A stretch of 58,718 nucleotides of DNA from Bacillus sp. ISL-37 (GCF_018613315.1 NZ_JAGGQL010000021.1:1-58718), one strand, 5' to 3'; positions 17,387-26,959 are shown, counted from the first letter of the stretch. Notes: generated by a model from the letters alone, not told the origin. Numbers and translations are program-made.

Positions 17387-17905
17387 TTAATCGTTTCTAA
17401 GTCTGTCTGCAGCATTCTCGAACTGTTTTTTTAATGGATAGGCAGCCAAGATGATAAAAGCAAGATTCAAAATCAGAGTTGGGACTAGTCTTATTTTAAC
17501 ATAGGTCGAAAAGTCCAGGTCAGTAATTTTTATCAACAGCATCAACTCGTAGACTCCTACCTCCAAAAGCGCGATGCCAAGAAGCGATAGGATTGAAACG
17601 ATCAAAATATTGGTCTGGAGGATCCTCATCATATTTGCGAACAAATAGGCGATGAACGGGAACATGAATAGATAAATCCCAATGATTTCTGTGTAGATGA
17701 CATCAAAAAGCAGTCCAAAGATAATGCCATATAGAATTCCATGTTTTGGGCTCAGGTAAGCCGTCAAAAATAAAATTCCAGCCATGAGGAAATGCGGAAC
17801 AAGAATCCGGTCACTGTTGAATAATTCTGCAGGCAGAAGTTCGACAAACAAACTTTCCAGGATGAATAACAAAGCGAAAAGTGCCGGGAGCAGGAAACGG
17901 ATCAA
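17387..17905 (-). CDS. mreD: Rod shape-determining protein MreD
   Basis: 172 residues, strongly hydrophobic with five or six membrane spans. It is a small membrane protein of the elongasome. Its start overlaps the mreC stop by 4 bases, which gives translational coupling. Its assignment rests on topology, length and position. Confidence 0.9.
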   Translation of the reverse strand: MIRFLLPALFALLFILESLFVELLPAELFNSDRILVPHFLMAGILFLTAYLSPKHGILYGIIFGLLFDVIYTEIIGIYLFMFPFIAYLFANMMRILQTNILIVSILSLLGIALLEVGVYELMLLIKITDLDFSTYVKIRLVPTLILNLAFIILAAYPLKKQFENAADRLRND

Positions 17906-18792
17906 TTGCCTTCCTCCTCACCTTCACTATCTTTCAAGCTTTCTTCAAGGTCCACTGAGACCATTGATTTCTTGACAACCATGACATGTTCCAAATCATA
18001 AAGATTGGCTTCTGGCTTAATATATGCAGTTTGATTCAGGCCAAATTGATCCGGGACAACTTTGACAACCTTGCCGATTGGAAGGTCTTTCGGGAAGATT
18101 CCACCCATACCAGTTGTGACGACATTTTGTCCTTTTTCGATTTCCGCATCATACGGCAGCCCTTTTAACAAAAGAAGCTCTTTCTTCTTGTCATACCCTT
18201 CGATTGTGCCGTAAAGCGGCTTTTCTGCCTGGAGAATTGCAGAAATTCTGTTGGTCGGATCAATGGAGCTGATTAGCTGCACGGTTGCAGAAAATGGTGT
18301 CGTGCTCTTAACCTTGCCGATTAACCCTTTTGCAGTGATAACGGCCATGTTTTTTTCAACACCGTTAGAAGCACCTTTATTTATGATGATCAGTTCATTC
18401 CAGCGTTCAGGGCTTCTGGCAATCCTGACTGCCTGTATTGGTTCATAGTCTGCTAGCGATTCTTTCTTATCTAAAATTTCCTGAAGCTCCTCGTTTTCTT
18501 TTTCAAGGGAGTATACTTTTGCTTCAAGGCGGGCCATATCATCAACGCGTTTCTTCAACTCTTTGTTTTCCTGATATGTATTTTGCAAGTCTTGAAGGTT
18601 TTCGATTAAACCGGCAATATAATTCGCAGGCCTTGAGACAACGGATTGCACCCAGCTTGTAGAGTCTTTGACAAACTGCTCGGGCCATGTCAATTCTTCT
18701 CTTTCCCTTAAAGAAAATCCAATCAATGCCACGAGGACTATAATGCTCACAAGCAGCATTATCAGGCGTTTATTAAAGAAGAACTGTGGCAT
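17902..18792 (-). CDS. mreC: Rod shape-determining protein MreC
   Basis: 296 residues. One membrane span near the N-terminus (RLIMLLVSIIVLVALIGF), a coiled coil at about residues 65-110 (LEAKVYSLEKENEELQEIL) and then the extracytoplasmic beta-barrel region (VRIARSPERWNELIIINKG, VVTTGMGGIFPKDLPIG). It links MreB filaments to cell-wall synthesis enzymes. A 430-base gap with a dispersed repeat separates it from mreB. Confidence 0.95.
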   Translation of the reverse strand: MPQFFFNKRLIMLLVSIIVLVALIGFSLREREELTWPEQFVKDSTSWVQSVVSRPANYIAGLIENLQDLQNTYQENKELKKRVDDMARLEAKVYSLEKENEELQEILDKKESLADYEPIQAVRIARSPERWNELIIINKGASNGVEKNMAVITAKGLIGKVKSTTPFSATVQLISSIDPTNRISAILQAEKPLYGTIEGYDKKKELLLLKGLPYDAEIEKGQNVVTTGMGGIFPKDLPIGKVVKVVPDQFGLNQTAYIKPEANLYDLEHVMVVKKSMVSVDLEESLKDSEGEEEGN

Positions 18793-18927
18793 GATTTACA
18801 CCTCTAATCTAAAAAAATGGATTACAGAAGAGGAGGGAAGTGGATTTCCCCCGCTTCCCTTCTTCCTATTTGTTAAGAAAATTATAAAATTATTTAGGTG
18901 TGGATAACTGCATGTGGTTTTCTTAAT

Positions 18928-19220
18928 CCAGCTCCAGCGCCTAGCCCCTCGAGTCGCTTGTCTAGTTTCGCCTCCTAGAAACTCCGAAACTTCAACCCCG
19001 CCGGCAGAAGCAAAATGCGCTTCTTTGTCGGGGTCTCCAGTTTCTGCGTTTCTGGACAGTCGGCTACACATTTCAATTTCGTGCCGCCCAATGAAGTCAA
19101 AGAACGACTTCACCGGTCGGCCCTCCGAGACACAGGACATGCTAGACCCGCCAGCCACACGATGTGGCGTTTTAGGCGGGCAGCGCTTGTCGGGGCTGAA
19201 CGAGGCGCTTGCGCTTTTGT
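18928..19220 (-). repeat. Dispersed GC-rich modular repeat between mreB and mreC
   Basis: About 290 bases. The two ends form an imperfect inverted repeat: AGCGCC-TAGCCCC-TCGAG on one side, and on the other strand AGCGCC-tcgttc-AGCCCC-GAC. Inside are several hairpins, such as GAAGTC-aaagaac-GACTTC and GAAGC-spacer-GCTTC. It starts within 10 bases of the mreB stop codon. Parts recur at 17028-17225 and at the window end. There is no coding sense; a 173-codon frame across it is accidental. Confidence 0.8.
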
Positions 19221-19222
19221 TC

Positions 19223-20245
19223 TTACCTGGATTCTTTTGCTTTGTTCTTGAATAAATCGATATGATCCAATGCCTTGCCTGTACCAATTGCAACACAGTC
19301 AAGCGGGTCTTCGGCAATCAAGACCGGCATCTTTGTTTCTTCACTGATGACCTTGTCCAAATTACGAAGCAACGCACCTCCGCCTGTAAGGACAATTCCA
19401 CGGTCCATGATATCTGAAGCAAGTTCTGGCGGTGTTTTTTCAAGCGTCAGCTTAACAGCATCAACAATGGCGTATACTGTGTCACGCAGCGCTTTAGCAA
19501 TTTCTTGAGCCGTAATTTCAATTGTCTTAGGCAATCCTGTCAACAAGTCACGACCGCGGATTTCCATATTTTCAATCCCATCGGCGTCTCCTGCTGAACC
19601 AACTTCCATTTTAATCGCTTCAGCTGTTCTCTCACCGATCATTAGGTTGTAAGTTTTACGGATATAATTGATAATTGCGCCATCCATCTCATCACCAGCA
19701 ATGCGGACAGATTGAGATGTCACGATTCCGCCAAGAGAAATGATCGCGACTTCTGTCGTACCGCCGCCAATGTCGACAACCATGCTGCCAGTTGGCTCCC
19801 ATACAGGAAGGTTTGCTCCGATTGCTGCTGCAAACGGTTCCTCAATCGTAAATGCATCTCTTGCGCCTGCCTGGCGAGTTGCGTCAATAACCGCACGTTC
19901 CTCTACAGCTGTTATTCCAGAAGGAACACATACCATTACATACGGCTTGCCGGCAAACCAGCCCTTATTCTTCGTTGCCTGTTTGATATAGTATTTCATC
20001 ATTGACGCTGTTGTCTCATAATCAGCAATGACGCCATCCTTCATTGGCCTTAATGCTACCACATTACCTGGTGTACGCCCGATCATATTTTTCGCATCAT
20101 TACCGACAGCAACGATATTTTTTGTATCCGTCTGAAGCGCCACAACGGACGGCTCTCTTAAAACAATTCCTTTTCCTTTTACATAAACAAGTGTATTAGC
20201 AGTACCAAGGTCGATTCCTAGGTCTCTTGTTCCAATCCCAAACAT
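19223..20245 (-). CDS. mreB: Rod shape-determining actin-like protein MreB
   Basis: 340 residues from ATG 20245 ([20 protein letters not shown]) behind AAAGGGAG. The ATP-binding motifs are present: phosphate 1 [11 protein letters not shown], phosphate 2 [15 protein letters not shown] and adenosine [13 protein letters not shown]. It forms membrane-associated filaments that direct lateral wall growth. First gene of mreB-C-D; the C-terminus ends KNKAKESR right next to a dispersed repeat. Confidence 0.97.
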   Translation of the reverse strand: MFGIGTRDLGIDLGTANTLVYVKGKGIVLREPSVVALQTDTKNIVAVGNDAKNMIGRTPGNVVALRPMKDGVIADYETTASMMKYYIKQATKNKGWFAGKPYVMVCVPSGITAVEERAVIDATRQAGARDAFTIEEPFAAAIGANLPVWEPTGSMVVDIGGGTTEVAIISLGGIVTSQSVRIAGDEMDGAIINYIRKTYNLMIGERTAEAIKMEVGSAGDADGIENMEIRGRDLLTGLPKTIEITAQEIAKALRDTVYAIVDAVKLTLEKTPPELASDIMDRGIVLTGGGALLRNLDKVISEETKMPVLIAEDPLDCVAIGTGKALDHIDLFKNKAKESR

Positions 20246-20405
20246 ATTTGTATCTCCCTTTCTTAACAAAAAATGCAATAAAAGAACAGGCAATCTATAA
20301 CAAAATTAGTTGAATGTTCATAGGCAGATTTCCTGACAAAATTTTAACTTTGTCCGCAAAAATCATAAATTATATTATATCGCAACGTCAATCAAAATCC
20401 TAGTA

Positions 20406-21095
20406 TCATACATACCCTTTTTCCTTCAAACTAACATATTTATTTTCTCCAATGATTAAATGATCTAACAATTCGATTCCGACAATTTTCCCAGACTCAG
20501 CAAGTCTTTTCGTCACTTCTATATCTTCCCTGCTAGGGGTAGGATCACCGGATGGATGATTGTGCACGCAAATGACAGACGCTGCCGACCGGCGTACCGC
20601 TTCTTTATATACCTCTCTCGGGTGGACAATGGAAGCGTTCAGGCTGCCGATAAAAATCGTCTGCCTGTGGATTACCTGATTTTTCGTATTCAAGTACAAA
20701 CAGACAAAATGCTCCTGTGTCAAAAAGCGCATATCATTCATTAAATATTTCGCACCGTCTTCCGGTGACCGGATCACATAGCGTTCATCAAGGGTATGGT
20801 TGGCGATGCGCCTGCCGATTTCAACTGCCGCGAGGACATGGATCGCTTTTGCTTTTCCGATTCCTTTTATTTGGGTTAACTCTTCCAGTGTAGCATCTTT
20901 TAAAAGGCGGAGGCCTTCAAACTGGGCAAGCATTCGGTTTGCAAGCTGGAGGACTGATTCCTCCCGCGATCCCGTACCTAGCAACAGGGCAAGCAATTCA
21001 TGATTGGAGAGGCTTTGGGGACCGATCTGGACAAATCGCTCCCGCGGCCGCTCATTTTGCGGATAATCTCTGATCATTAATGAATTTGTAGACAA
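20406..21095 (-). CDS. radC: RadC family JAB1/MPN domain protein
   Basis: 229 residues from TTG 21095 with GGGAGG eight bases upstream. The N-terminal helix-hairpin-helix part (LSNHELLALLLGTGSREESV, TLEELTQIKGIGKAKA) precedes the JAMM metalloprotease-like motif (VCVHNHPSGDPTPSREDIEVT). Function uncertain; the old DNA-repair label is not well supported. It is placed between maf and mreB, as in B. subtilis. Confidence 0.92.
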   Translation of the reverse strand: MSTNSLMIRDYPQNERPRERFVQIGPQSLSNHELLALLLGTGSREESVLQLANRMLAQFEGLRLLKDATLEELTQIKGIGKAKAIHVLAAVEIGRRIANHTLDERYVIRSPEDGAKYLMNDMRFLTQEHFVCLYLNTKNQVIHRQTIFIGSLNASIVHPREVYKEAVRRSAASVICVHNHPSGDPTPSREDIEVTKRLAESGKIVGIELLDHLIIGENKYVSLKEKGYV

Positions 21096-21160
21096 TAGAT
21101 TTTCCTCCCGGTCATTGATTATGACGAGGGAAGTGTAGAAGAAGTTTCTGTGGCTTTCTT

Positions 21161-21733
21161 TTAATAAGGAAGGTTGTAACCGATTTTTCTTAACTCCCTG
21201 ATCAACCTGGATACAGGCAGTCCAACAACTGTGTAATAATCCCCACTGATCTCTTTGACAAGCATGCTGCCGAATCCCTGGATTCCATAGCCGCCCGCCT
21301 TATCGAATGGTTCACCGCTCTTTATATAGGTGTCGATTTCTTCATCTGACAAATCCCAGAACGTCACATCTGTTTTTTCATAGAAACGCGTTTCCTTCTC
21401 AGGGGAGATGATCGATACTCCTGTGTAAACTGAATGGGTGCTCCCAGACAGCTTTTTAAGCATCTGTAAGGCTTCTTGTCCGCTTTCAGGCTTCCCAAGG
21501 ATCGTTCCATCATGGACCACGACAGTATCTGAGCCAATCACGAAACAACCCGGATAATCTTGAGCCAACGTTCCCGACTTTCTGGAAGCAAGCTCCATTA
21601 CCACGTCGGCTGGGCTCATGGTCTCACTGAAACTTTCGTCTGCATCACTGCTTGAGATTTCGAATTCCAAGCGGAGGTTTTCAAGAAGTTCTTTTCGCCG
21701 TGGAGAAGAAGAGGCTAAAATGAGGCGTTGCAT
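21161..21733 (-). CDS. maf: Nucleoside triphosphate pyrophosphatase, Maf family
   Basis: 190 residues from ATG 21733 (MQRLILASSSPRRKELL) with AAAGGTGA upstream. The Maf signature ASSSPRRKELLE, the SDTVVVHDGTILGKP loop and EPFDKAGGYGIQGFGS are present. These enzymes hydrolyse dTTP/UTP or modified nucleotides, and B. subtilis Maf can block septum formation when overproduced. Confidence 0.95.
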   Translation of the reverse strand: MQRLILASSSPRRKELLENLRLEFEISSSDADESFSETMSPADVVMELASRKSGTLAQDYPGCFVIGSDTVVVHDGTILGKPESGQEALQMLKKLSGSTHSVYTGVSIISPEKETRFYEKTDVTFWDLSDEEIDTYIKSGEPFDKAGGYGIQGFGSMLVKEISGDYYTVVGLPVSRLIRELRKIGYNLPY

Positions 21734-21935
21734 AAAATCACCTTTCTTTTCTTTTTGCATCAAAGGGAGATACAAGCTAATACTATCAAAGTTCACCATT
21801 TCAAACAATCTAAAGTCCTTATACTCGCAAAAAAAATCAGAGCCTGGCGCATTTTGCCGAAGGCTCTGTTAATTTGTACAATTTTCCGGGAAATATTCTT
21901 TCTCCATCCCGCCAAGAAATGATTGCCGGCAGAGA

Positions 21936-23057
21936 TTACTTGCCAATGGATTGATAGGCTGACAGGAATGTCAGGAGGCTTTTCTCCATTTCCGCCAGCT
22001 GATTGGCATCCTTGCTTTTTTGGTAGCTTATAAAAGCAGCACCCGCCCTCTCCATGCTCGCCTTAGCCTTCAGGACGGTTGGATTCTTTATACTCTTATC
22101 TTCAATCTTGCTTATCATGTTCTGGTAACTTTCTGCTTTTTTCACTTCCTCTGGCGCAGCTGCTGATCCACTCATCAGGATTGGATAGATTTCCGGTGCC
22201 TGCTGGAGGAATTCCGATTCAGCTGCTGTTAAGCCGGCTGCCGTTCCACCTGAAATTTCAAATGGTTTTGCGAACACCTCAACCCCTTTCGCTTTGAGTG
22301 CCTCTGCCTGTTGTTTCGCAGCCTCAATGCTTCCCGCTGTTGCTAAATAGACAGCAAACTTACCATTCACAGGAAATAACTCAGCTGTGACTCCCTGGCC
22401 ATCAAGGAGATTCATCCTCACCTTAGCATCAGCCTCTTTTGTGAAGACACCGTTCTGGACGACAAAGGTCGGAATCGATGTTAACTCAATCGACTCCTTC
22501 CCGGCTGCAGGGCTTTCTGCTGCTTGGCCGGCTTTCGGCGTGGTGACGGCTGGTGTAGCCGTATCAGGTTCTGATGGCAAGAATTTAAGGAATGTCACTC
22601 CAAATGCTGTCCCGAGCAAAACGGCAAAAAGGACATTCATAATAATAGTCGTATAATGACGATTGTTCTTTTTAGACTTAGTATTCCAAACCGAAATGCC
22701 AATACCTTTCTTTTTCGGCTTTTTTTCTTGCTTCGGAGCAATTTTGTATTCCTTGATGATTTCCTCTTCGACAGGATCAGGCAAGATCCAGTCAAAGCTC
22801 TCTTCGGCTTGTTCCTGGGCGGCCGCTGTTTCATTCAACGCTGCATCATTGTCCAGCGGATACACCTTGCTTCGGTCTCCATGGCTCTCATTGATCTGGT
22901 AACTGCTGCTTTTTTCTTTATCATATTTAGGTTTTTCAAAGGATTCTTCTTGTTTAGGTTTCTTTTTGTTGCCATTATCCTGCATTTTTTTGTCTGCGTG
23001 TACCGGACGGTCCTTGCCATTAATCTTGATAGTGATCGTCTTTCCTTGCTTGTCCAA
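21936..23057 (-). CDS. spoIIB: Stage II sporulation protein SpoIIB
   Basis: 373 residues from TTG 23057 (MDKQGKTITIKINGKDR) with GGGGGAGG eight bases upstream. The ATG at 23096 has no ribosome site. A charged cytosolic N-terminus (about 1-150, KVTING-like segment ITIKINGK) is followed by one membrane span (VLFAVLLGTAFGVTFL) and an extracytoplasmic part. That part contains a SPOR-like domain (VQNGVFTKEADAKVRMNLL, FAVYLATAGSIEAAKQQ). SpoIIB helps septal wall thinning at engulfment and recruits SpoIIDMP. Position beside maf agrees. Overall sequence is poorly conserved, so the name leans partly on context. Confidence 0.85.
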   Translation of the reverse strand: MDKQGKTITIKINGKDRPVHADKKMQDNGNKKKPKQEESFEKPKYDKEKSSSYQINESHGDRSKVYPLDNDAALNETAAAQEQAEESFDWILPDPVEEEIIKEYKIAPKQEKKPKKKGIGISVWNTKSKKNNRHYTTIIMNVLFAVLLGTAFGVTFLKFLPSEPDTATPAVTTPKAGQAAESPAAGKESIELTSIPTFVVQNGVFTKEADAKVRMNLLDGQGVTAELFPVNGKFAVYLATAGSIEAAKQQAEALKAKGVEVFAKPFEISGGTAAGLTAAESEFLQQAPEIYPILMSGSAAAPEEVKKAESYQNMISKIEDKSIKNPTVLKAKASMERAGAAFISYQKSKDANQLAEMEKSLLTFLSAYQSIGK

Positions 23058-23107
23058 TTCTTGTACCTCCCCCTGCCCGTTCCTATTTTGCTCCATCCTA
23101 TCATAGT

Positions 23108-23147
23108 GGCAAAAAAAAATAACAAGACTTTTGTCGTCTTGTTATAG
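23108..23147 (-). terminator. Terminator after pilO
   Basis: Perfect 10-bp stem ATAACAAGAC / GTCTTGTTAT with a 7-base loop. On the minus strand it is followed by a run of nine or more T. It ends the pilus operon before spoIIB. Confidence 0.92.
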
Positions 23148-23174
23148 AATGCTTTCGTCAATTTTTTTAATAGA

Positions 23175-23990
23175 TTAATTTTCGTCCGTTCCCTGTGTTT
23201 CATCAACTTCGGACTGCTCTTGTTGTAATAGATTATCCTCTGAATAATCGCCGAAAGTCGGGAATGGGTTGCGCTTATTGGCAGGGGCTGGGGTTTCGAT
23301 TTTAGGATTGTTACCTTTTAAATCATCGAAACCTGATAGGTAAAATGCATTAATTGTAAGGTTCATAATAATCTTTTTATCATCATCCGACAGCGATCGG
23401 ATTTCTTCGGGACCGCTGAATGAAATCGATTCGACCATGACGATACGCTGCAATTCTTCCAAGGTCGCAATGAACTTTTCAAGTTCAAAGTAACTCGCCG
23501 ATTCGACAGTAACCATCACCGATGTTTTTGAGACTCCATCTGGCATCTGGATAGTTTGAATATCAACATCTGAGACTGTTTCGGTTCCTTGCACTGAGTT
23601 ATCGGACTCTGTTGTCCCCTGTTCGTTACTCAAAGATTGTTCCCTATCGACAACCTGTCCATCTGTACTGAACTCCATTGCAGTTATATAGCTGTTTGAT
23701 ACTACTTCTGCTTTTTCAAGATCAAGCACGAGCTGTTCAGTCATCGGATCAACAGGAAGAGTTTTTTGCAATTCCATTGTACTGTTAAAATCACTTGAGC
23801 TCGCAGACGACAAACGAGTTTCAAGTGTCTTGCTCAGCTGTTGCTCCGCTTTAAGTTGGCTTTCTTTCAGTGCCAGACTATCTTTCATTGGTGATATATA
23901 GAGAAAATATGCGCCAATATACAGTAATATTGAGAGGAAAACCAAAGAAATCAGGATCATTATCTGTTTCTTTTCTAATTGGAGGTTCAC
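23175..23990 (-). CDS. pilO: Type IV pilus inner-membrane assembly protein PilO-like
   Basis: 271 residues from GTG 23990, overlapping the pilN stop by 4 bases, with AAGGGGG upstream. One N-terminal membrane span (MILISLVFLSILLYIGAYFLYI), a short coiled coil (about 35-65) and a ferredoxin-like C-terminal part. The pattern and position after pilM and pilN identify it; sequence similarity alone is weak. PilM-N-O form the platform that connects the cytoplasmic motor to the pilus base. The tail after about residue 235 is low-complexity and acidic. Confidence 0.8.
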   Translation of the reverse strand: MNLQLEKKQIMILISLVFLSILLYIGAYFLYISPMKDSLALKESQLKAEQQLSKTLETRLSSASSSDFNSTMELQKTLPVDPMTEQLVLDLEKAEVVSNSYITAMEFSTDGQVVDREQSLSNEQGTTESDNSVQGTETVSDVDIQTIQMPDGVSKTSVMVTVESASYFELEKFIATLEELQRIVMVESISFSGPEEIRSLSDDDKKIIMNLTINAFYLSGFDDLKGNNPKIETPAPANKRNPFPTFGDYSEDNLLQQEQSEVDETQGTDEN

Positions 23991-24622
23991 GTTCCATTAC
24001 CCCCTTTTGATGCTGTCCCTTTATCTTCCTTGAAAAGTTCAGGCTTGAATGTAATTTCAAATACTGCACTGTAACGCGGGAGAACTTTTTCTTCCTCCTG
24101 CTCAGATGAGGTATTGGTTGTTTCCACCCCAGTTCCTTCATCCTTCTTCTCTGCCACAATATTCATAAGAGTAACATCCTCAACCCAATCGGAATCCTTT
24201 AAGGAACTAAAATAAAAAGCAGCATCTCTTGAGGCATCAAGTTGAATCTTGATTACCACAGAATCCGTGTTACTATATTCAAAGTTCTGGATAAATCCAC
24301 GCTCAGGTAAAAGGGCAATTATATTTTGCAGAAGAGGCACAGTGTCAAATGGATATTGCTCAGCCCAGTTGACCGCATCTTGTAGCTTTAATGCAGAGTT
24401 GCCACTTTCCCCTTCTGCCAATTTTGCCTGTTGTACCTCATTCAACTTCTGGATACTCTCTATTTGTTTATCAAGGGAAGCCATTTTTTTCTCATAGCTG
24501 TTTCCCTGGAAGAAGACTATTGAGACAGTAATCGTAAATAAAAGGACTCCTGCAATCGCCATAATGAGCCTGGAGGATTTTTTATGTTCTTTTTTGGGTA
24601 GTAGGTTAATCTCTACAAGCAT
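23987..24622 (-). CDS. pilN: Type IV pilus assembly protein PilN-like
   Basis: 211 residues from ATG 24622 (MLVEINLLPKKEHK). An ATG immediately before it at 24625 overlaps the pilM stop as TAATG and is equally possible. The cytosolic N-terminal VEINLLPKKE is the PilN motif that docks into the groove of PilM. Next come a membrane span (about 20-40) and a coiled coil. The extracytoplasmic domain (QNIIALLPERGFIQNFEYS) resembles Fimbrial-assembly PilN domains. Translationally coupled to pilM and pilO. Confidence 0.87.
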   Translation of the reverse strand: MLVEINLLPKKEHKKSSRLIMAIAGVLLFTITVSIVFFQGNSYEKKMASLDKQIESIQKLNEVQQAKLAEGESGNSALKLQDAVNWAEQYPFDTVPLLQNIIALLPERGFIQNFEYSNTDSVVIKIQLDASRDAAFYFSSLKDSDWVEDVTLMNIVAEKKDEGTGVETTNTSSEQEEEKVLPRYSAVFEITFKPELFKEDKGTASKGGNGT

Positions 24623-24624
24623 CA

Positions 24625-25620
24625 TTACACCTCTTTTAATCCAAGACCAAGAGCCAGATTGTAGCAATTCGGTAATGACTCCTGCTCAACCCCTGGCATG
24701 CTGACCTTCAAAGTATCGACAGGAATTTCAAACAACTCTTTCATCTCAGCATGTACACGGTCGAGCATTGGATGATCCCCATTTACCAGAATTCTGCTCA
24801 CTTCTTTTTTGCCATGGGTGAGGGAATAGCGGTAAAAATCCATCAGTTTTGTTATATCCCGATAAATCTCCTCGAGTTGATAAGTCAACTCTGAGAGCTC
24901 TCCAACATAGACCATTCCTTGCTCTGATTGGCTGCTGCCTTCACCAACCTTCACGCTCCAATTTTCTTTCATATCACCTGGGATATGGCGCATGAAGACG
25001 GGAATATGCTCCTCAAATACACACATACTGACAACATCCAGGTCAAATTGGACGGAAAGCAATACCTCGTTTGCACGATGCATATCAAGCTGGTGATAAA
25101 GGCGATAGATCGCCAATGGTGAGATATCTACAGCAATCGGCTTAAGCCTGAGGCTCTTAAACAAATCTGCATACTCATTTACATATTGTTCTGGTGCAGC
25201 AAAAACAAGAATCTCCTGCTTTTTTCCTTCAACACCTAGAGGGATGACATCAAACACTGGGTCCTCAAAAGGCAAGTGAATTGAAGTCCCTAACTCCAAA
25301 TACAAATAACCGTGGATTTCATCTTCCTTAACATCAGCCGGAATAGAAACCTTTCTGATAATGACGAGTGAATCGGGCACGGTAAAGCGGATTTCCCTTT
25401 TGGCAATCTTCCAGTCATCAATGCACTCATCCAGAATGTTCATCAATGTATCAATATCCTGGATTTTGCCATCCATAATAATTCCATTGGGCAAAATCCG
25501 CTGCCCATAGTGTAATGGTATGGCCGGATTCTTTTGTTTTAATTCAACATAGCGGACTGAATGATCATTGAGAACAAGGTTGACAATCTTGTTACTGCCC
25601 GAAAAAAGGGAAAACGCCAT
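24625..25620 (-). CDS. pilM: Type IV pilus biogenesis actin-like protein PilM
   Basis: 331 residues. Actin-like ATPase fold: N-terminal LVLNDHSVRYVELK, REIRFTVPDSLVIIRKVSIP, and the central AVDISPLAIYRLY. The C-terminal DKVH-like region carries LVNGDHPMLDRV. It binds the PilN N-terminus on the cytoplasmic side. Between the prepilin peptidase and pilN in a pilus operon. Confidence 0.88.
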   Translation of the reverse strand: MAFSLFSGSNKIVNLVLNDHSVRYVELKQKNPAIPLHYGQRILPNGIIMDGKIQDIDTLMNILDECIDDWKIAKREIRFTVPDSLVIIRKVSIPADVKEDEIHGYLYLELGTSIHLPFEDPVFDVIPLGVEGKKQEILVFAAPEQYVNEYADLFKSLRLKPIAVDISPLAIYRLYHQLDMHRANEVLLSVQFDLDVVSMCVFEEHIPVFMRHIPGDMKENWSVKVGEGSSQSEQGMVYVGELSELTYQLEEIYRDITKLMDFYRYSLTHGKKEVSRILVNGDHPMLDRVHAEMKELFEIPVDTLKVSMPGVEQESLPNCYNLALGLGLKEV

Positions 25621-25635
25621 TTCGAAAACTCCTTA

Positions 25636-26397
25636 TCAAAACACAGTTAGTAAAAAATTTAAGTACAAATCAATAATTTCCTCTCCAAAGAAATAAGCAA
25701 CAAGTGTGCCTAAGGCAATAAAGGGGCCAAAAGGAATCGGCTGTTTCCGCTTGACCATTCCCGTCATCAATCCAATGAGACCAAAAAAAGCTCCAAAAAA
25801 GGTGGAGAAAAAGAAGGCAAGAAGCATTATCTTAAAACCGACAGCAAAACCAATTAGCGCGAAAAGCTTAATATCACCGCCGCCCATGCCACCTTTACTG
25901 GCAAAGGCGATCAATAGGAGAAGAACGAACCCCGCCACTGCACCAGCAAAAGAATCCCACCACGGATTAAGAGGTTGATAGACTCTCAACGCTGCAAAAA
26001 TTACAGCAAACACAATCAGTACCCTATCAGGGATAATCATGTACGCAAGATCAGAAACGGTAATGATCATGAACAATGAGATTAGTGAAAGGGCTATGAC
26101 GAGCTCAAAATCCCATCCTATTAATAAGAATGCACCCGCAAAAAGGATACCCGTCAAAAGCTCAAACAAGGGATAAACAGGAGAAATGCCGACCTTGCAC
26201 TGGCGGCATTTCCCTTTTTGAAATACATATGACAAAACTGGTAATAACTCAAATGCTGTAAGCTGGTGTCCGCACTTCGGACAAGACGAGCGCGGAGCAA
26301 CGATTGACTTTCCTTCCGGCACTCGCAGGCCTACTACGTTGTAGAAGGAGCCTAGGAGAAGGCCTAATAACGCCAACAAGATAAAAAAACTATTCAT
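25636..26397 (-). CDS. Prepilin peptidase (PilD/ComC family)
   Basis: 253 residues. The N-terminal methyltransferase-type region has two CxxC pairs (CPKCGHQL and CRQCKVGI), typical of bifunctional enzymes. Eight or so membrane spans follow. The aspartic protease residues appear in SDLAYMIIPD and GGGDIKLFALIG. It cleaves prepilin leaders and N-methylates the new first residue. It occupies the comC site of the B. subtilis map (between folC and spoIIB), so it probably serves both this pilus and the competence pseudopilus. Confidence 0.95.
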   Translation of the reverse strand: MNSFFILLALLGLLLGSFYNVVGLRVPEGKSIVAPRSSCPKCGHQLTAFELLPVLSYVFQKGKCRQCKVGISPVYPLFELLTGILFAGAFLLIGWDFELVIALSLISLFMIITVSDLAYMIIPDRVLIVFAVIFAALRVYQPLNPWWDSFAGAVAGFVLLLLIAFASKGGMGGGDIKLFALIGFAVGFKIMLLAFFFSTFFGAFFGLIGLMTGMVKRKQPIPFGPFIALGTLVAYFFGEEIIDLYLNFLLTVF

Positions 26398-26399
26398 TA

Positions 26400-26834
26400 C
26401 TAATCTTTAGATAGTCCATCAATTTCTTCTAATGTAGTACCTGTAAATGTAATTGATATATTATCCTTGGTACCCTTTCCATCAAGTTCAAGCTTTCCAT
26501 CAGAATTTACTGTAACAGTATACCCAGGAGTAACGACGCCATCATCAGCCGTTGAATCAGAAAATGTTTGTAACCCATCTAAATAAGCAGGCTCTAGCTG
26601 TGTAGAACCAATACCTGTATCAGGAATATCATTTTCAATTTTATATAGTTTAGCCGCATTCAAAATCATCCTAGCGTCAGCTTTAATTGCGTCTTCTTTA
26701 GATTTATCAATAATATTACCAATACTCGGCACTGCAATCGCTGCGATAATCCCCAAAATAACAATAACTGCAAGAAGTTCTACCAGTGTCAAACCTCTCT
26801 GGTCCTTCAACTTTTTCTTAATAGCCTTTAACAT
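26400..26834 (-). CDS. Major type IV pilin (prepilin)
   Basis: 144 residues behind AAGGAG. A basic 14-residue leader (MLKAIKKKLKDQRG) is followed by the class III signal G|LTLVELLAVIVILGIIAAIA with glutamate at mature position 5. The helix continues as VPSIGNIIDKSKEDAIKAD, then a small globular domain (TVTVNSDGKLELDG). It is the only pilin in the leftward operon and its leading position suggests the major subunit. A TATAAT at 26894-26899 (minus strand) may allow a separate, stronger promoter. Confidence 0.9.
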   Translation of the reverse strand: MLKAIKKKLKDQRGLTLVELLAVIVILGIIAAIAVPSIGNIIDKSKEDAIKADARMILNAAKLYKIENDIPDTGIGSTQLEPAYLDGLQTFSDSTADDGVVTPGYTVTVNSDGKLELDGKGTKDNISITFTGTTLEEIDGLSKD

Positions 26835-26889
26835 GTTTCCATCTCCTTATTAGTAATATTTTCCTATGACAAATGATATATGTATCTAA

Positions 26890-26925
26890 CAGTATTATAA
26901 TGGATAGATTGTTAGTTTCATATAA
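26890..26925 (-). promoter_or_regulatory. Possible pilin-specific promoter
   Basis: The 125-base gap between pilC and the pilin gene is the longest inside the pil operon. It carries a consensus TATAAT -10 on the minus strand (26894-26899). No good -35 is visible, so an activator or alternative start may be involved. Confidence 0.3.
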
Positions 26926-26959
26926 AATAATCGTAGTTTTTGTCTTTAATTGTTAGTTT

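Noticed and set aside
18796-19317. 173-codon minus-strand frame between mreC and mreB
   Set aside because: It runs through the GC-rich dispersed repeat and into mreB in another frame; composition follows the repeat hairpins.
23878-24159. 93-codon minus-strand frame overlapping pilN and pilO
   Set aside because: Different frame of two well-supported coupled genes; no ribosome site.
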